Shown here in pieces: positions 1 to 7,149 of a stretch of 11,362 bases of DNA. The notes beneath the pieces are model-generated. The model was not told where the DNA came from and made no database searches. It saw nothing but the letters and a program-made list of their open reading frames with translations. How positions within the stretch are numbered: the stretch's first letter is position 1; every line of letters starts with the position of its first letter. The stretch lies in contig CANRZC010000046.1 in assembly GCA_947644185.1 (NCBI GenBank), positions 1-11,362 of the forward strand, written 5' to 3'. Made by a program: the position numbers and the translations under genes. The stretch is from an uncultured Acetatifactor sp. (GTDB lineage: Bacteria; Bacillota; Clostridia; Lachnospirales; Lachnospiraceae).

Positions 1-510
1 TGCCGGCGTAAACTTTTACTGTCTTGGATTTCTGTTTGCTCATTGGTAGTTTTGTTTAAGCCTATTTTTTCAAAGCTTATTCATTTTCTTAAAATCAATA
101 CGGATGTATTTAGCTGGCACTTATTTCAATCTGCCAGAACATACTTAATTTATGCTTTTGGTGCCGTGTTCTTCAGAGCAGGATCCATTGAGGAAGCTAT
201 CAAGTTCATAGGTAGCCTGTTCTCCATGTTTTTCAATGGTGAATACAATCCCTGGATCTGGGTAGATGGTTCATTAAATAGTCTGGGGCTTGACAGCAAA
301 GATATGCTTGTAATGCTATATGCTATCCTCATTGTCGTCATAGCAGAAGCCATGAGCGAACACATGAATATATCTGTACGCGCATGGGTAGCACAACAAA
401 ATCTTGTCTTTCGATGGGGCTTATACATAATCGGCTTTTTCGCCTTGATCACTTTTGGATTATATGGCTCCAATTATATTGCCTCAGCATTTATATATGG
501 CGGGTTTTAG
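1..510 (+). CDS. MBOAT-family membrane O-acyltransferase, C-terminal part (5' truncated by window)
   Basis: The reading frame is open from base 1 to the TAG at 508-510 (169 residues visible), so the gene starts outside the window; an internal TTG at 43 is not a credible start. The visible part is a hydrophobic membrane protein. It contains the stretch Y-A-F-G-A-V-F-F-R-A-G-S-I-E-E-A, which matches the FFRA..S...A signature near the C-terminus of AlgI/DltB/PatA-like MBOAT proteins, followed by further membrane segments at roughly residues 104-116 and 140-160. MBOAT enzymes of this kind move acyl groups, often acetyl, from a cytoplasmic donor to an extracytoplasmic glycan or teichoic acid. The catalytic His region lies upstream and is not visible. 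GtrA follows after 12 bases, so the pair is probably co-transcribed. The first 180 bases are AT-rich (hand count 63 G+C of 180). The family call is fairly secure; the acyl acceptor is unknown. Confidence 0.8.
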   Translation, partial: CRRKLLLSWISVCSLVVLFKPIFSKLIHFLKINTDVFSWHLFQSARTYLIYAFGAVFFRAGSIEEAIKFIGSLFSMFFNGEYNPWIWVDGSLNSLGLDSKDMLVMLYAILIVVIAEAMSEHMNISVRAWVAQQNLVFRWGLYIIGFFALITFGLYGSNYIASAFIYGGF

Positions 511-511
511 C

Positions 512-517
512 GGGGAG
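512..517 (+). promoter_or_regulatory. Ribosome binding site of the GtrA gene
   Basis: GGGGAG lies five bases before the ATG at 523 and directly after the MBOAT stop codon, which fixes the start and suggests the two genes are translated from one message. Confidence 0.7.
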
Positions 518-522
518 AAACT

Positions 523-1005
523 ATGTATAAATTAGTCAACTCAATCCTAAGAAAATTAATAAAGCTCTTCAAAAAAGATCTCAGTGACCAGGTCCTCCAC
601 AGCCTGACCCAGTTCCTGCTATTTGGCATCGTAGGGGTTTCCAATACAGTGATAAGCTACCTGCTCAATATCCTGGTCTTAGCACTGCTACACCCCTACC
701 ACCTTGCCTGGGACTATGTCGCAGGCAATATGGTAGCCTTTCTGCTCAGTGTCCTCTGGTCATTTTACTGGAATAACCGAATTGTGTTTACTCAGAAAGA
801 AGGCAGTGAGCGCAGTCTATGGAAGGCACTGTTAAAAGCCTATGCTGCCTATGGGTTTACTGGTATTATTCTGAATAATATTCTTTCCTGGCTATGGATC
901 AGTGTATTTCATATTTCAAAATATGTTGCGCCTCTCATTAATCTAGTCATCAGTGTGCCATTGAATTTTGTGATAAATAAGCTATGGACCTTTAAAGAGG
1001 AGTAA
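523..1005 (+). CDS. GtrA-family membrane protein
   Basis: This 160-residue protein has about four membrane segments (roughly residues 29-54, 64-83, 103-128 and 134-153). It shows both hallmarks of the GtrA family: F-W/Y-x-N-N-R-I-V-F at the end of segment 2 (residues 81-89) and N-K-L-W-T-F at the C-terminus (152-157). The length is typical. GtrA-like proteins are proposed to flip or assist transfer of undecaprenyl-phosphate-linked sugars, usually with a GtrB-type GT2; none is encoded on this strand in the window. The start is supported by GGGGAG at 512-517, five bases before ATG, and the gene follows the MBOAT stop by 12 bases. It ends 83 bases from the convergent GT2 gene. The family call is confident; its partner and cargo are not visible. 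Confidence 0.88.
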   Translation: MYKLVNSILRKLIKLFKKDLSDQVLHSLTQFLLFGIVGVSNTVISYLLNILVLALLHPYHLAWDYVAGNMVAFLLSVLWSFYWNNRIVFTQKEGSERSLWKALLKAYAAYGFTGIILNNILSWLWISVFHISKYVAPLINLVISVPLNFVINKLWTFKEE

Positions 1006-1016
1006 TGTAGTCGGTG

Positions 1017-1075
1017 ATCTCCGACTCTATCTCCGACCCTATCTCCGACCTTTTACCGACCCTATCTCCGACCCT
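1017..1075. repeat. 12-bp tandem repeat, about five copies
   Basis: The unit ATCTCCGACCCT occurs at 1017-1028 (one T for C), 1029-1040, 1041-1051/52, a degenerate copy TTTACCGACCCT at about 1052-1063, and 1064-1075. It fills most of the gap between the convergent GtrA and GT2 stop codons. AGTCGG at 1009-1014 is complementary to CCGACT at 1021-1026 and, over five bases, to every later CCGAC, so several alternative short hairpins are possible. The minus strand of the array is G-rich with GG doublets. There is no T-run, so it is not a canonical terminator, although it might slow convergent transcription. The copy number could vary between strains. Confidence 0.85.
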
Positions 1076-1088
1076 ATTTATTCTACAA

Positions 1089-2030
1089 CTACCCTCCCAC
1101 AATCAACAAATCACAAACCACCGTAGCAAACCGCACTTGCCGCCTGTACTGAAAAGCCCGCAGCAGCACCTGCGTTACTTTCCCAGACTGCAGCGCCTCA
1201 TATCTCCCCTGCATGGCATGAATCTTCTCCTGCAGAATCTCTCTCCCCGTCTCAGTCTGCAGCACCTGGCATTTCTGGAACTCTCCCAGCATCTCCAGGT
1301 ATTTCTCTATCTCCCAGAGCTTCCTTTCCTTCTGAAGCAGCTTCCCGATCCGGTGCTCCTCCGCTGCTGTGTTGTCCTCATGCCGCCTGTGATAGGCCAG
1401 CTCCTCATCCAACTGTAAAAAGGCATCCTCTTCCGCCGCCAAAGCACACAAAAAAATATCATGGGGAATCTGTAAATTCTCATGTCCCTCATGTTTCCTC
1501 TCCCATTCCCCATACCATGTATTTCGATACCCCAGTACCATGCCTGGCCACTCATACTTATAAAAAATGTCAAAAAGTCTAACCTGACGCACCTTTCCTG
1601 TACCGAAGCTATGCGAAGGTGACATCAGCGCATGGATCTTCTCATCAGCACTGTCAATTAACCCAAACTTACAGGCCACAAGATTGGCCTCCGGACATTG
1701 CTCAAATACATTACACATGCGCTCCAGCTTACTGGCTGCCCAGATGTCATCCTGATCTGCCAGAAATACCACATCCATTGTGCACAGGCCCATTGCATAA
1801 TAGAAATTCCCCGGATAGCCCTTGTTCTCCTGGTTGCAGTACAGTTTCCAGCTGTCCTGCAGTCCATTTTTCTCAATAAACTGTCTTACCAGCTCCACGG
1901 TACTATCTTTTGAGCAGTCGTCACAGAGAATCACTTCATCCGCTTTTTTCGTCTGTTTCAGGATGGATGTCAGCTGCTCCTCTATATATTTTTCACCATT
2001 ATAAATTCCCATGCACACAGATATGGTCAT
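1089..2030 (-). CDS. Glycosyltransferase family 2 (rhamnosyltransferase-like)
   Basis: The product is 313 residues and probably transfers a sugar from a nucleotide-sugar donor to a lipid-linked oligosaccharide at the cytoplasmic face. The GT-A fold markers are visible: S-V-C-M-G-I-Y-N-G at residues 4-12, C-D-D at 36-38, and the metal-binding region A-D-Q-D-D-I-W at 91-97. The last is characteristic of the rhamnosyltransferase-like branch of GT2. P-H-D at 189-191 and Y-H-R-R-H at 213-217 follow, then a charged, mainly helical C-terminal third. GAGGTG lies about five bases upstream of the ATG. It is the last gene of the minus-strand array, 119 bases after the GT4 gene. Donor and acceptor cannot be deduced, and the rhamnose assignment is only by subfamily resemblance. 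Confidence 0.88.
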   Translation of the reverse strand: MTISVCMGIYNGEKYIEEQLTSILKQTKKADEVILCDDCSKDSTVELVRQFIEKNGLQDSWKLYCNQENKGYPGNFYYAMGLCTMDVVFLADQDDIWAASKLERMCNVFEQCPEANLVACKFGLIDSADEKIHALMSPSHSFGTGKVRQVRLFDIFYKYEWPGMVLGYRNTWYGEWERKHEGHENLQIPHDIFLCALAAEEDAFLQLDEELAYHRRHEDNTAAEEHRIGKLLQKERKLWEIEKYLEMLGEFQKCQVLQTETGREILQEKIHAMQGRYEALQSGKVTQVLLRAFQYRRQVRFATVVCDLLIVGG

Positions 2031-2143
2031 GTAAACACCTCATCCACTCTCTCCAGTATCAGATTTCCCAGAAAGCTCCCACACCATTTGTCAGGACCAA
2101 CGCATCTTCAAAATCTCTGTCCGCTCTTGTCCGCCACCAGCAT
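2027..2143 (-). pseudogene. Possible remnant small reading frame between GT4 and GT2
   Basis: Within the 119-base gap an ATG at 2141-2143 opens a frame that is interrupted by a TGA at 2108-2110 after 11 codons, then stays open for 26 codons. It ends in a TGA that overlaps the GT2 start codon (ATGA). The overlap resembles translational coupling, and the residual peptide (ending L-E-R-V-D-E-V-F-T) reads plausibly, but the stretch is short enough to be open by chance and I recognise no family. Otherwise the gap holds nothing obvious. Confidence 0.15.
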
Positions 2144-2149
2144 CCATAT

Positions 2150-3373
2150 TTATTCTTTCAGCAAGCTGCGGTATATTTCTAGATATCTCTCCGTCATCTG
2201 TTTTACCGAATTCTCCTGCTGTATCTGCTCCGCAAGCTGCCTGCCACGCAGTAATCCGCTTCCCTGATCCAGCGCTCTCCTCACAGCATCCGTAAACGCC
2301 CTCTGGTCCCCTGCCTTCACCACAATGCCTCTTCCTCCTGCCAATTGCTCCGGCGTTCCTCCCGTGTCAAAGCCTACTACCGGAGTACCACAGGCCATGG
2401 CCTCCAGAGCAGTTGTGGCGTAATTTTCTGCCAGGGATGGCAGTACAAAGGCATCTGCGGCAGTATAATATTCCGCCAGCATTTCCGGGCTGTCTGTAGC
2501 TGGCAGCGCAACAATGTTCTTGCATCCTGTGAGCATAGCATCATTTTTCGCTTCCCACCCTATCAAAATAACTTTTGCTTCCCCTTCCAGCGCTTTCGCT
2601 GTCTGAATAATATATTTTGCGCCCTTTCTCGGATCGCTATAGCCCACGGCAATCCCCAGCACCAGCTTCTCTTCCATGCTATATCCGTACTTTTCTCGAC
2701 ATGTCTTCCTGTCTCTGGGGAAAAAGGTATGCTCCACATCAATGCCATTTCTTACAGTGACACAGGGATACTGGGAAAAAAACGATTTCTCCGCCTCACT
2801 TGTCAGCCAATTGGACGGTGTAACGATGACCTTTTTCCCGCCTGTGGCAAATAACTCTTTTTTTCTTTTCCACATAAAGCTTGTAAAGTCAAAAAACTGG
2901 CTTTTAGGATATCCCGCCAGCTGCTGGCATTTCCCACAGCCTGTCTGCCAACGGTCACATTGAAAATGATAGCCACAATTTCCCGTAAAGGCATGGCAGT
3001 CATGAAAAGTCCAAACACAGGGAATATGGTGAAGATTGATGTAGTCAAAAAACATTGGAAAATGCAGATAATAGCCGTGCAACGCATGCAAATGTATCAC
3101 ATCCGGCTGTATTTTTTCCATAAATTGAATCAGCCTTCTGGTGGCCTGGCGGTTGCACCATCCGTTTATGCCAGTCACCCTGCTGGCCAAAGCGGAGAAA
3201 TAGATATCCACAGTATTGTCAAAACGGTAGACATTTGTCTCCTGCGGCATTTTTCCCCTGCCGAATGCCACATAGCATTCCTCCCCTGCCTGCAAAAGCT
3301 GTCTGTGAATACAAGCCACAATTCTAGCTGCTCCACCCTGATTATAATGGCTGTTAATCTGCAATATCCTCAT
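2150..3373 (-). CDS. Glycosyltransferase family 4 (GT-B fold, WcaC-like) with Cys cluster
   Basis: The product is 407 residues, the usual GT4 length. The N-terminal acceptor-side domain begins M-R-I-L-Q-I-N with a G-G-A-A loop at residues 13-16. The C-terminal donor domain carries the family E-x7-E pair (E316 and E324) inside a stretch ending E-A-M-A-C-G-T-P-V-V, followed by G-G-T-P-E at 338-342. Between strands of the first domain lies a His/Cys-rich insert (C126, C133, C139, C146, C149, with H124, H127 and H136). This resembles the insert of a WcaC-like GT4 branch and may bind a metal. A G-rich site (GGGGGA) precedes the ATG. The enzyme is expected to be cytoplasmic or membrane-associated and to extend the lipid-linked glycan with a retaining mechanism; the sugar is unknown. 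Confidence 0.9.
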   Translation of the reverse strand: MRILQINSHYNQGGAARIVACIHRQLLQAGEECYVAFGRGKMPQETNVYRFDNTVDIYFSALASRVTGINGWCNRQATRRLIQFMEKIQPDVIHLHALHGYYLHFPMFFDYINLHHIPCVWTFHDCHAFTGNCGYHFQCDRWQTGCGKCQQLAGYPKSQFFDFTSFMWKRKKELFATGGKKVIVTPSNWLTSEAEKSFFSQYPCVTVRNGIDVEHTFFPRDRKTCREKYGYSMEEKLVLGIAVGYSDPRKGAKYIIQTAKALEGEAKVILIGWEAKNDAMLTGCKNIVALPATDSPEMLAEYYTAADAFVLPSLAENYATTALEAMACGTPVVGFDTGGTPEQLAGGRGIVVKAGDQRAFTDAVRRALDQGSGLLRGRQLAEQIQQENSVKQMTERYLEIYRSLLKE

Positions 3374-3441
3374 TTTTCCCCCATACCCACAACCTGAAAA
3401 TACCTGCCCCCAGCGAGCAAGCCTGGTCAGCCTCCTGAAGC

Positions 3442-4185
3442 CTACCCCAACAGCATCTTGGCCACCTCAATGGCGACACATTCCACCAAATACCACCTGC
3501 TATACCCGTTCACCCGGTAGCACCACAGATACCGGTCTCTGATTCTCCCCAGGGCCTCCTTTAGGCTCTTGTGATTGCTGACCCCACCCATGCGGAAATT
3601 GGCCAGCACCTTATCCAGTGTCCCAATGGAATACCCTTCCCGGACCAGCTGTAAATAGCATCCGTAGTCATCGTGAATTCCCTGGTTCCGAAAAGGATGT
3701 CCCTTATACACCTGGGCCTTCACAAACATAGTGGGATGATTCCAGTCCCTGGAGGTCTGGAACTTGCGCAATCTGGCCTTTTTCACAAAGCTGCTGCCAT
3801 CTGCCTTGTGAAGCCTGATATCCGAAAAAAGCAGGTCACACTCGCCCCTTTCAAACTCCCCCACCACAGTCTCCACAGCATCCGGCTCATACCAGTCATC
3901 GCTGTTGAGAATACCTATGATATCCCCTGTGGCGAGGCGGATTCCCTTGTTCATGGCATCATAGATCCCGCTGTCCTTCTCTGAGATCACCCGCAGGCAG
4001 ATTCCCTTTTGCTCCATCCGCTGTCTATAGCTCTCCGCCAGCGCCACAGTGCCGTCAGAAGATGCTCCGTCTATAATCAAATATTCTATTCTGGAGCAGG
4101 TCTGGTTCAGCACCGACTCCATGGTGATGCCCAGTGTTTTCTCACTGTTATATGTCACGGTCACTATGCTCACTGTCTCTGGCAT
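3442..4185 (-). CDS. Glycosyltransferase family 2 (WcaA/WcaE-like)
   Basis: The product is 247 residues, a short single-domain GT-A enzyme. Visible motifs are S-I-V-T-V-T-Y-N at residues 6-13, I-I-D-G-A-S-S-D-G-T at 37-46, D-S-G-I-Y-D-A-M-N-K-G at 71-81 and the metal-binding N-S-D-D at 94-97. N-H-P-T at 149-152 and H-D-D-Y at 171-174 probably shape the acceptor site. The D-x-G-I-Y-D-A-M-N block is typical of capsule and colanic-acid glycosyltransferases. The ATG is separated from the upstream SDR stop by one base, and its ribosome site lies inside the SDR coding end, so translation is almost certainly coupled to that gene. The 68-base gap before the GT4 gene shows no signal. The donor sugar is not deducible. 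Confidence 0.9.
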   Translation of the reverse strand: MPETVSIVTVTYNSEKTLGITMESVLNQTCSRIEYLIIDGASSDGTVALAESYRQRMEQKGICLRVISEKDSGIYDAMNKGIRLATGDIIGILNSDDWYEPDAVETVVGEFERGECDLLFSDIRLHKADGSSFVKKARLRKFQTSRDWNHPTMFVKAQVYKGHPFRNQGIHDDYGCYLQLVREGYSIGTLDKVLANFRMGGVSNHKSLKEALGRIRDRYLWCYRVNGYSRWYLVECVAIEVAKMLLG

Positions 4186-4186
4186 T

Positions 4187-5071
4187 TCAACTCTCCGTCA
4201 GATGCACGGACTCCCTAAACCCATACACTCTGTATTCTTCTCTGTATTCGCTGATTTCTTTCTCGTAGACCATATTCCCAAAGGCTTTGTCCGCCAATGC
4301 CCCAAATTTTCCTCCCATTTTTCCCAATAGCACCAGCATGGGGTGAAAGGCTTTTGTCAAATGGATTCGCTTTCCATGCTCTCTGGCAATGGCGGCCACC
4401 AGGTCCGAGGTGCGCACATATTCCCGGTTCTGGGGATAGAAAATGCCTCGCTCCTCATTTACCACCATCAGTTCCACGAATTTACAGAGGTTCTCAATGT
4501 AAAGCATACTCCGCTGATTCTCTTCCTTCGGAAAAAGGGGAAGCTTTACCGCCATCTTTGCCAAAAGCGGGTAATTCCCCTTCGATCCCTTTCCATATAT
4601 CATGGGCGGGCGCAGAATCACCACCCGGAATTCGTCACACTCCAGCTTTCTTAAGCCTTCCTCTGCCTTTACTTTACTGTCACCGTAGAAGTTAGCCGGC
4701 GCTAACGGCGTATCTTTGGTAACTATCTTTTGCTTGCCAATGCCAGCGCTCTCTCCGTATACGATCATGCTGCTCATGAAAATAAATTGCCCTACCCCAT
4801 CCGCCTTTGCCTTTTTGGCACAGGCTATAGCCAAATCACAATTTACCTTGTAATACAGGCGTTTTTGTTCCTCCGAGACCTTCCCCACATCCGCATGGGC
4901 CAGCCCTGCCACATGAAAGATACTGTCATATCCATGGAAGTCATGGTCTTGCCATGCCTCGCCTTTCATATCCAGCGTCTCTGTGGCCACGGATGAAGTG
5001 TGGGACGCTATCCATTTCTCAAAAGAAGTGCCTATATAGCTGCCTGCTCCTGTAATTAAGACTCTCTTCAT
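4187..5071 (-). CDS. NAD(P)-dependent extended SDR: nucleotide-sugar epimerase or 4-ketoreductase
   Basis: The product is 294 residues. The Rossmann glycine motif T-G-A-G-S-Y-I-G is at residues 7-14, the catalytic Ser is in F-M-S-S-M (S100 or S101), and the Y-x-x-x-K pair is Y129 and K133; L-R-P-P-M-I-Y-G at 153-160 is typical of extended SDRs. Directly after a UDP-HexNAc 4,6-dehydratase, the best guess is reduction of the 4-keto sugar (WbpV-like, giving a UDP-6-deoxy-HexNAc), but a 4-epimerase (GalE/Gne type) is not excluded. The ATG at 5069-5071 is chosen because GGAGG stands six bases upstream and the Rossmann strand then begins at residue 3. The frame is open to an ATG at 5126-5128, but that start has no usable ribosome site and adds 19 non-homologous residues. 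Confidence 0.88.
   Translation of the reverse strand: MKRVLITGAGSYIGTSFEKWIASHTSSVATETLDMKGEAWQDHDFHGYDSIFHVAGLAHADVGKVSEEQKRLYYKVNCDLAIACAKKAKADGVGQFIFMSSMIVYGESAGIGKQKIVTKDTPLAPANFYGDSKVKAEEGLRKLECDEFRVVILRPPMIYGKGSKGNYPLLAKMAVKLPLFPKEENQRSMLYIENLCKFVELMVVNEERGIFYPQNREYVRTSDLVAAIAREHGKRIHLTKAFHPMLVLLGKMGGKFGALADKAFGNMVYEKEISEYREEYRVYGFRESVHLTES
4191..4196 (-). promoter_or_regulatory. Ribosome binding site of the WcaA-like GT2, inside the SDR gene
   Basis: GGAGAG on the minus strand lies five bases before the GT2 ATG (4183-4185) and within the last codons of the SDR gene, whose TGA is one base from that ATG. This arrangement supports coupled translation. Confidence 0.7.
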
Positions 5072-5077
5072 GTTAAG

Positions 5078-5082
5078 CCTCC
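5078..5082 (-). promoter_or_regulatory. Ribosome binding site deciding the SDR start
   Basis: GGAGG on the minus strand sits six bases before the ATG at 5069-5071. It selects this start over the in-frame upstream ATG at 5126-5128. Confidence 0.75.
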
Positions 5083-5155
5083 AGCTTTGTCTTCTGCTGC
5101 CCAAGTGATGCCTTCCTGTCTCACACATCCTTAAGCATCCACTTCAGACCTTCCC

Positions 5156-7018
5156 TCATACTTCCGCATGATATGTCCCCACAATCTCCCGGATATCATT
5201 TCGAATATCCTCAGATTCCTTTTTAGCGTCAGCAATCAGCTTTTCTAGCTGTCTCTCAAATATTTCCACATTAAAGTAAATAGGTTTTTCCACAAAAATC
5301 ATTTTGTTTGCAGTCTTCTCCAGCGTCTCCTGGTCTATCAACAGTTCCTCGTACATTTTCTCTCCAGGCCGCAGTCCTGTAAACTTGATCTCAATGTCCT
5401 CTCCAGGCCGATACCCGGAAAGCTTGATCAGATTCACTGCCAAATCCAGAATCTTCACAGGTTCTCCCATATCCAGGACGAAAATCTCGCCCCCCTTTGC
5501 ATATGCCCCTGCCTGCAATACCAGAGACACAGCTTCTGGAATGGTCATAAAATAGCGTATAATCTTTGGATCCGTCACTGTCACAGGGCCCCCCTCTGCA
5601 ATCTGTTGTTTGAACAGAGGAATCACACTGCCATTGCTCCCCAGTACATTTCCGAACCGCACTGCCACAAAATTCGTCTTTGACCTTTCGTTCATCATCT
5701 GAATAATCATCTCACAGATGCGCTTGGATGCCCCCATCACATTGGTGGGGTTCACAGCCTTATCCGTGGATATCAGCACAAATCTGTCCGTGCCATACCG
5801 ATCCGCTGCCGTAGCGATCCTGTAGGTTCCCATCACATTGTTTTTGATGGCTTCGTTAGGACTTTCCTCCATCAGCGGTACATGCTTGTGAGCCGCCGCG
5901 TGATAGACAATTTCAGGTCTGTATGTGTCAAATATGGTATTTACCCGATTGGTATTGCGGACAGAGCCAATCAGTACCACCAAGTTCAAATCCGGGTACT
6001 TTCGGCTCAGCTCCTGCTGTATGTCATAGGCATTGTTCTCATAGATATCCAGAATAATCAGTTGCTTGGGGTTGTGGGATGCTATCTGTCTGCACAGCTC
6101 GCCCCCGATAGAGCCGCCTCCCCCTGTCACCAGCACCACCCGATGGCTCACATAGCCTAAGACCTCCTCTGAATTGATCTGAATGGGTTCCCGGCCCAGC
6201 AGATCCTCTATCTCCACCTCTTTCAACGCTGACACGGATACATCTCCGTTAATCAGCTGGTAGGTTCCAGGAACCGTCCGCAGCTTGCAGCCAGATTCCT
6301 TGCAGATATCTAGGATTTCTTTCTTTGTCTTGTTGTTGGCCGAGGGAATGGCAAAGATAATCTCGTCAATCCCGTACTGAACCACAGCGTCCAAAATACA
6401 GTCTCTGCCGCCCACAATGGGAACTCCACGCATCAATTTCCCATGGCAGCCTGGCTGGTCATCGATGATGCATCTGGCACACAGATTCAGATACTGACTG
6501 TTCTCCAGTTCCTTGAGAATCATGTTGCAGGCCGCACCGGCGCCAATGATCATGGTGCTAATCTTCTGCTTGCGCTCCACCATGCTGGCGCGCTTGTTAT
6601 TGATGATCCTTAAAATACGGTATCCAAACCGGATACAGCAGGTTGCGCTAGTCAGCAGAAACCAGTACAGCACATAGTAGCTTCGGGGCATCCTGTTGTC
6701 GGTTACAGAGCAGTAAATCAGCTGGGCAATGGAGGCACAGGTGGCTGCCAGAATGATATTGATCAGCTCATTGGCGCTGGCATACCTCCACACACTTTTA
6801 TAAAGCTTCCAGATCACAAAAAAGCACAGAGTCAATAGCACATTGGGTACCATGATATGCTCATAGCTCTGTAAAAAAATGGGATCTATGCTTTTAAAGC
6901 TAAACTCATACCGAATATATAGTGCCGCAAAGGATGTGACAATAATGCACATAATATCCATCAGCACCAACGCGATAATCCGGTTTAAAGGAATCTTTGA
7001 GAAATTCCTGGTCTCCAT
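5156..7018 (-). CDS. Membrane-anchored UDP-HexNAc 4,6-dehydratase (WbpM/CapD/PglF family)
   Basis: The product is 620 residues, full length for the long form. Four membrane segments lie at about 12-36, 56-76, 86-103 and 113-130. A first Rossmann-like domain starts with I-I-G-A-G-A at 157-162. The catalytic SDR domain starts with T-G-G-G-G-S-I-G at 298-305. The active site reads S-T-D-K at 417-420 and M428-x-x-x-K432, with Met in place of the usual SDR Tyr, as in WbpM and PglF. R-F-G-N-V-L-G-S-N-G at 454-463 and G-L-R-P-G-E-K at 548-554 are further family hallmarks. It should convert UDP-GlcNAc to a UDP-4-keto-6-deoxy sugar at the membrane. AGGAGAGG lies eight bases before the ATG. A strongly structured leader precedes it, and the SDR gene follows after 84 bases. 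Confidence 0.95.
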   Translation of the reverse strand: METRNFSKIPLNRIIALVLMDIMCIIVTSFAALYIRYEFSFKSIDPIFLQSYEHIMVPNVLLTLCFFVIWKLYKSVWRYASANELINIILAATCASIAQLIYCSVTDNRMPRSYYVLYWFLLTSATCCIRFGYRILRIINNKRASMVERKQKISTMIIGAGAACNMILKELENSQYLNLCARCIIDDQPGCHGKLMRGVPIVGGRDCILDAVVQYGIDEIIFAIPSANNKTKKEILDICKESGCKLRTVPGTYQLINGDVSVSALKEVEIEDLLGREPIQINSEEVLGYVSHRVVLVTGGGGSIGGELCRQIASHNPKQLIILDIYENNAYDIQQELSRKYPDLNLVVLIGSVRNTNRVNTIFDTYRPEIVYHAAAHKHVPLMEESPNEAIKNNVMGTYRIATAADRYGTDRFVLISTDKAVNPTNVMGASKRICEMIIQMMNERSKTNFVAVRFGNVLGSNGSVIPLFKQQIAEGGPVTVTDPKIIRYFMTIPEAVSLVLQAGAYAKGGEIFVLDMGEPVKILDLAVNLIKLSGYRPGEDIEIKFTGLRPGEKMYEELLIDQETLEKTANKMIFVEKPIYFNVEIFERQLEKLIADAKKESEDIRNDIREIVGTYHAEV

Positions 7019-7038
7019 CGCACATACCTCTCCTGTAT

Positions 7039-7144
7039 CTTATACTGCGCACCGGTTAAATTTGCAGTACCCCCCGACTGCAGACCCCCAGCCAGGTACT
7101 TTCCTAAGTATTCAACTGTAAATCCTGGCGGTCTGCAGTATAAG
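7039..7144 (-). promoter_or_regulatory. Inverted-repeat element; structured leader of the dehydratase gene
   Basis: Reading the minus-strand RNA, ACTGCAGACC (7139-7130) pairs with GGTCTGCAGT (7086-7077), and GCCAGG (7129-7124) with CCTGGC (7096-7091), leaving a 4-base bulge. TACTT/AAGTA (7110-7106 and 7101-7097) closes an AGGA tetraloop. Outside this, CTTATACTGC (7144-7135) is a perfect partner for GCAGTATAAG (7048-7039), but the two pairings share ACTGC and so compete in part. GCAGTA at 7048-7043 can instead pair with TACTGC at 7069-7064. The element ends just before the ribosome site (7034-7027). It could be a cis-regulatory RNA or a REP/MITE-like mobile repeat; it does not match a riboswitch class I recognise. 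There is no T-tail. Confidence 0.6.
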
Positions 7145-7149
7145 CTCTG

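Noticed and set aside
1009..1026. AGTCGG/CCGACT hairpin as a terminator for GtrA
   Set aside because: The stem is only six bases and no T-run follows on either strand, so an intrinsic terminator cannot be supported.
1017..1075. CRISPR-like array
   Set aside because: The 12-bp units are directly adjacent with no spacers, so this is a simple tandem repeat.
1014..1418. Plus-strand open frame of 134 codons over the tandem repeat and GT2 gene
   Set aside because: It is antisense to a clear GT2, begins in the 12-bp repeat, and its product is low-complexity without a family match.
5072..5128. Upstream ATG at 5126-5128 extending the SDR by 19 residues
   Set aside because: No properly spaced ribosome site, and the added residues precede the normal Rossmann start; GGAGG at 5078-5082 points to 5071.
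5589..5594. C6 run inside the dehydratase gene
   Set aside because: Short homopolymer in Gly-Gly-Pro codons; no reason to suspect a frameshift since the frame is intact and complete.
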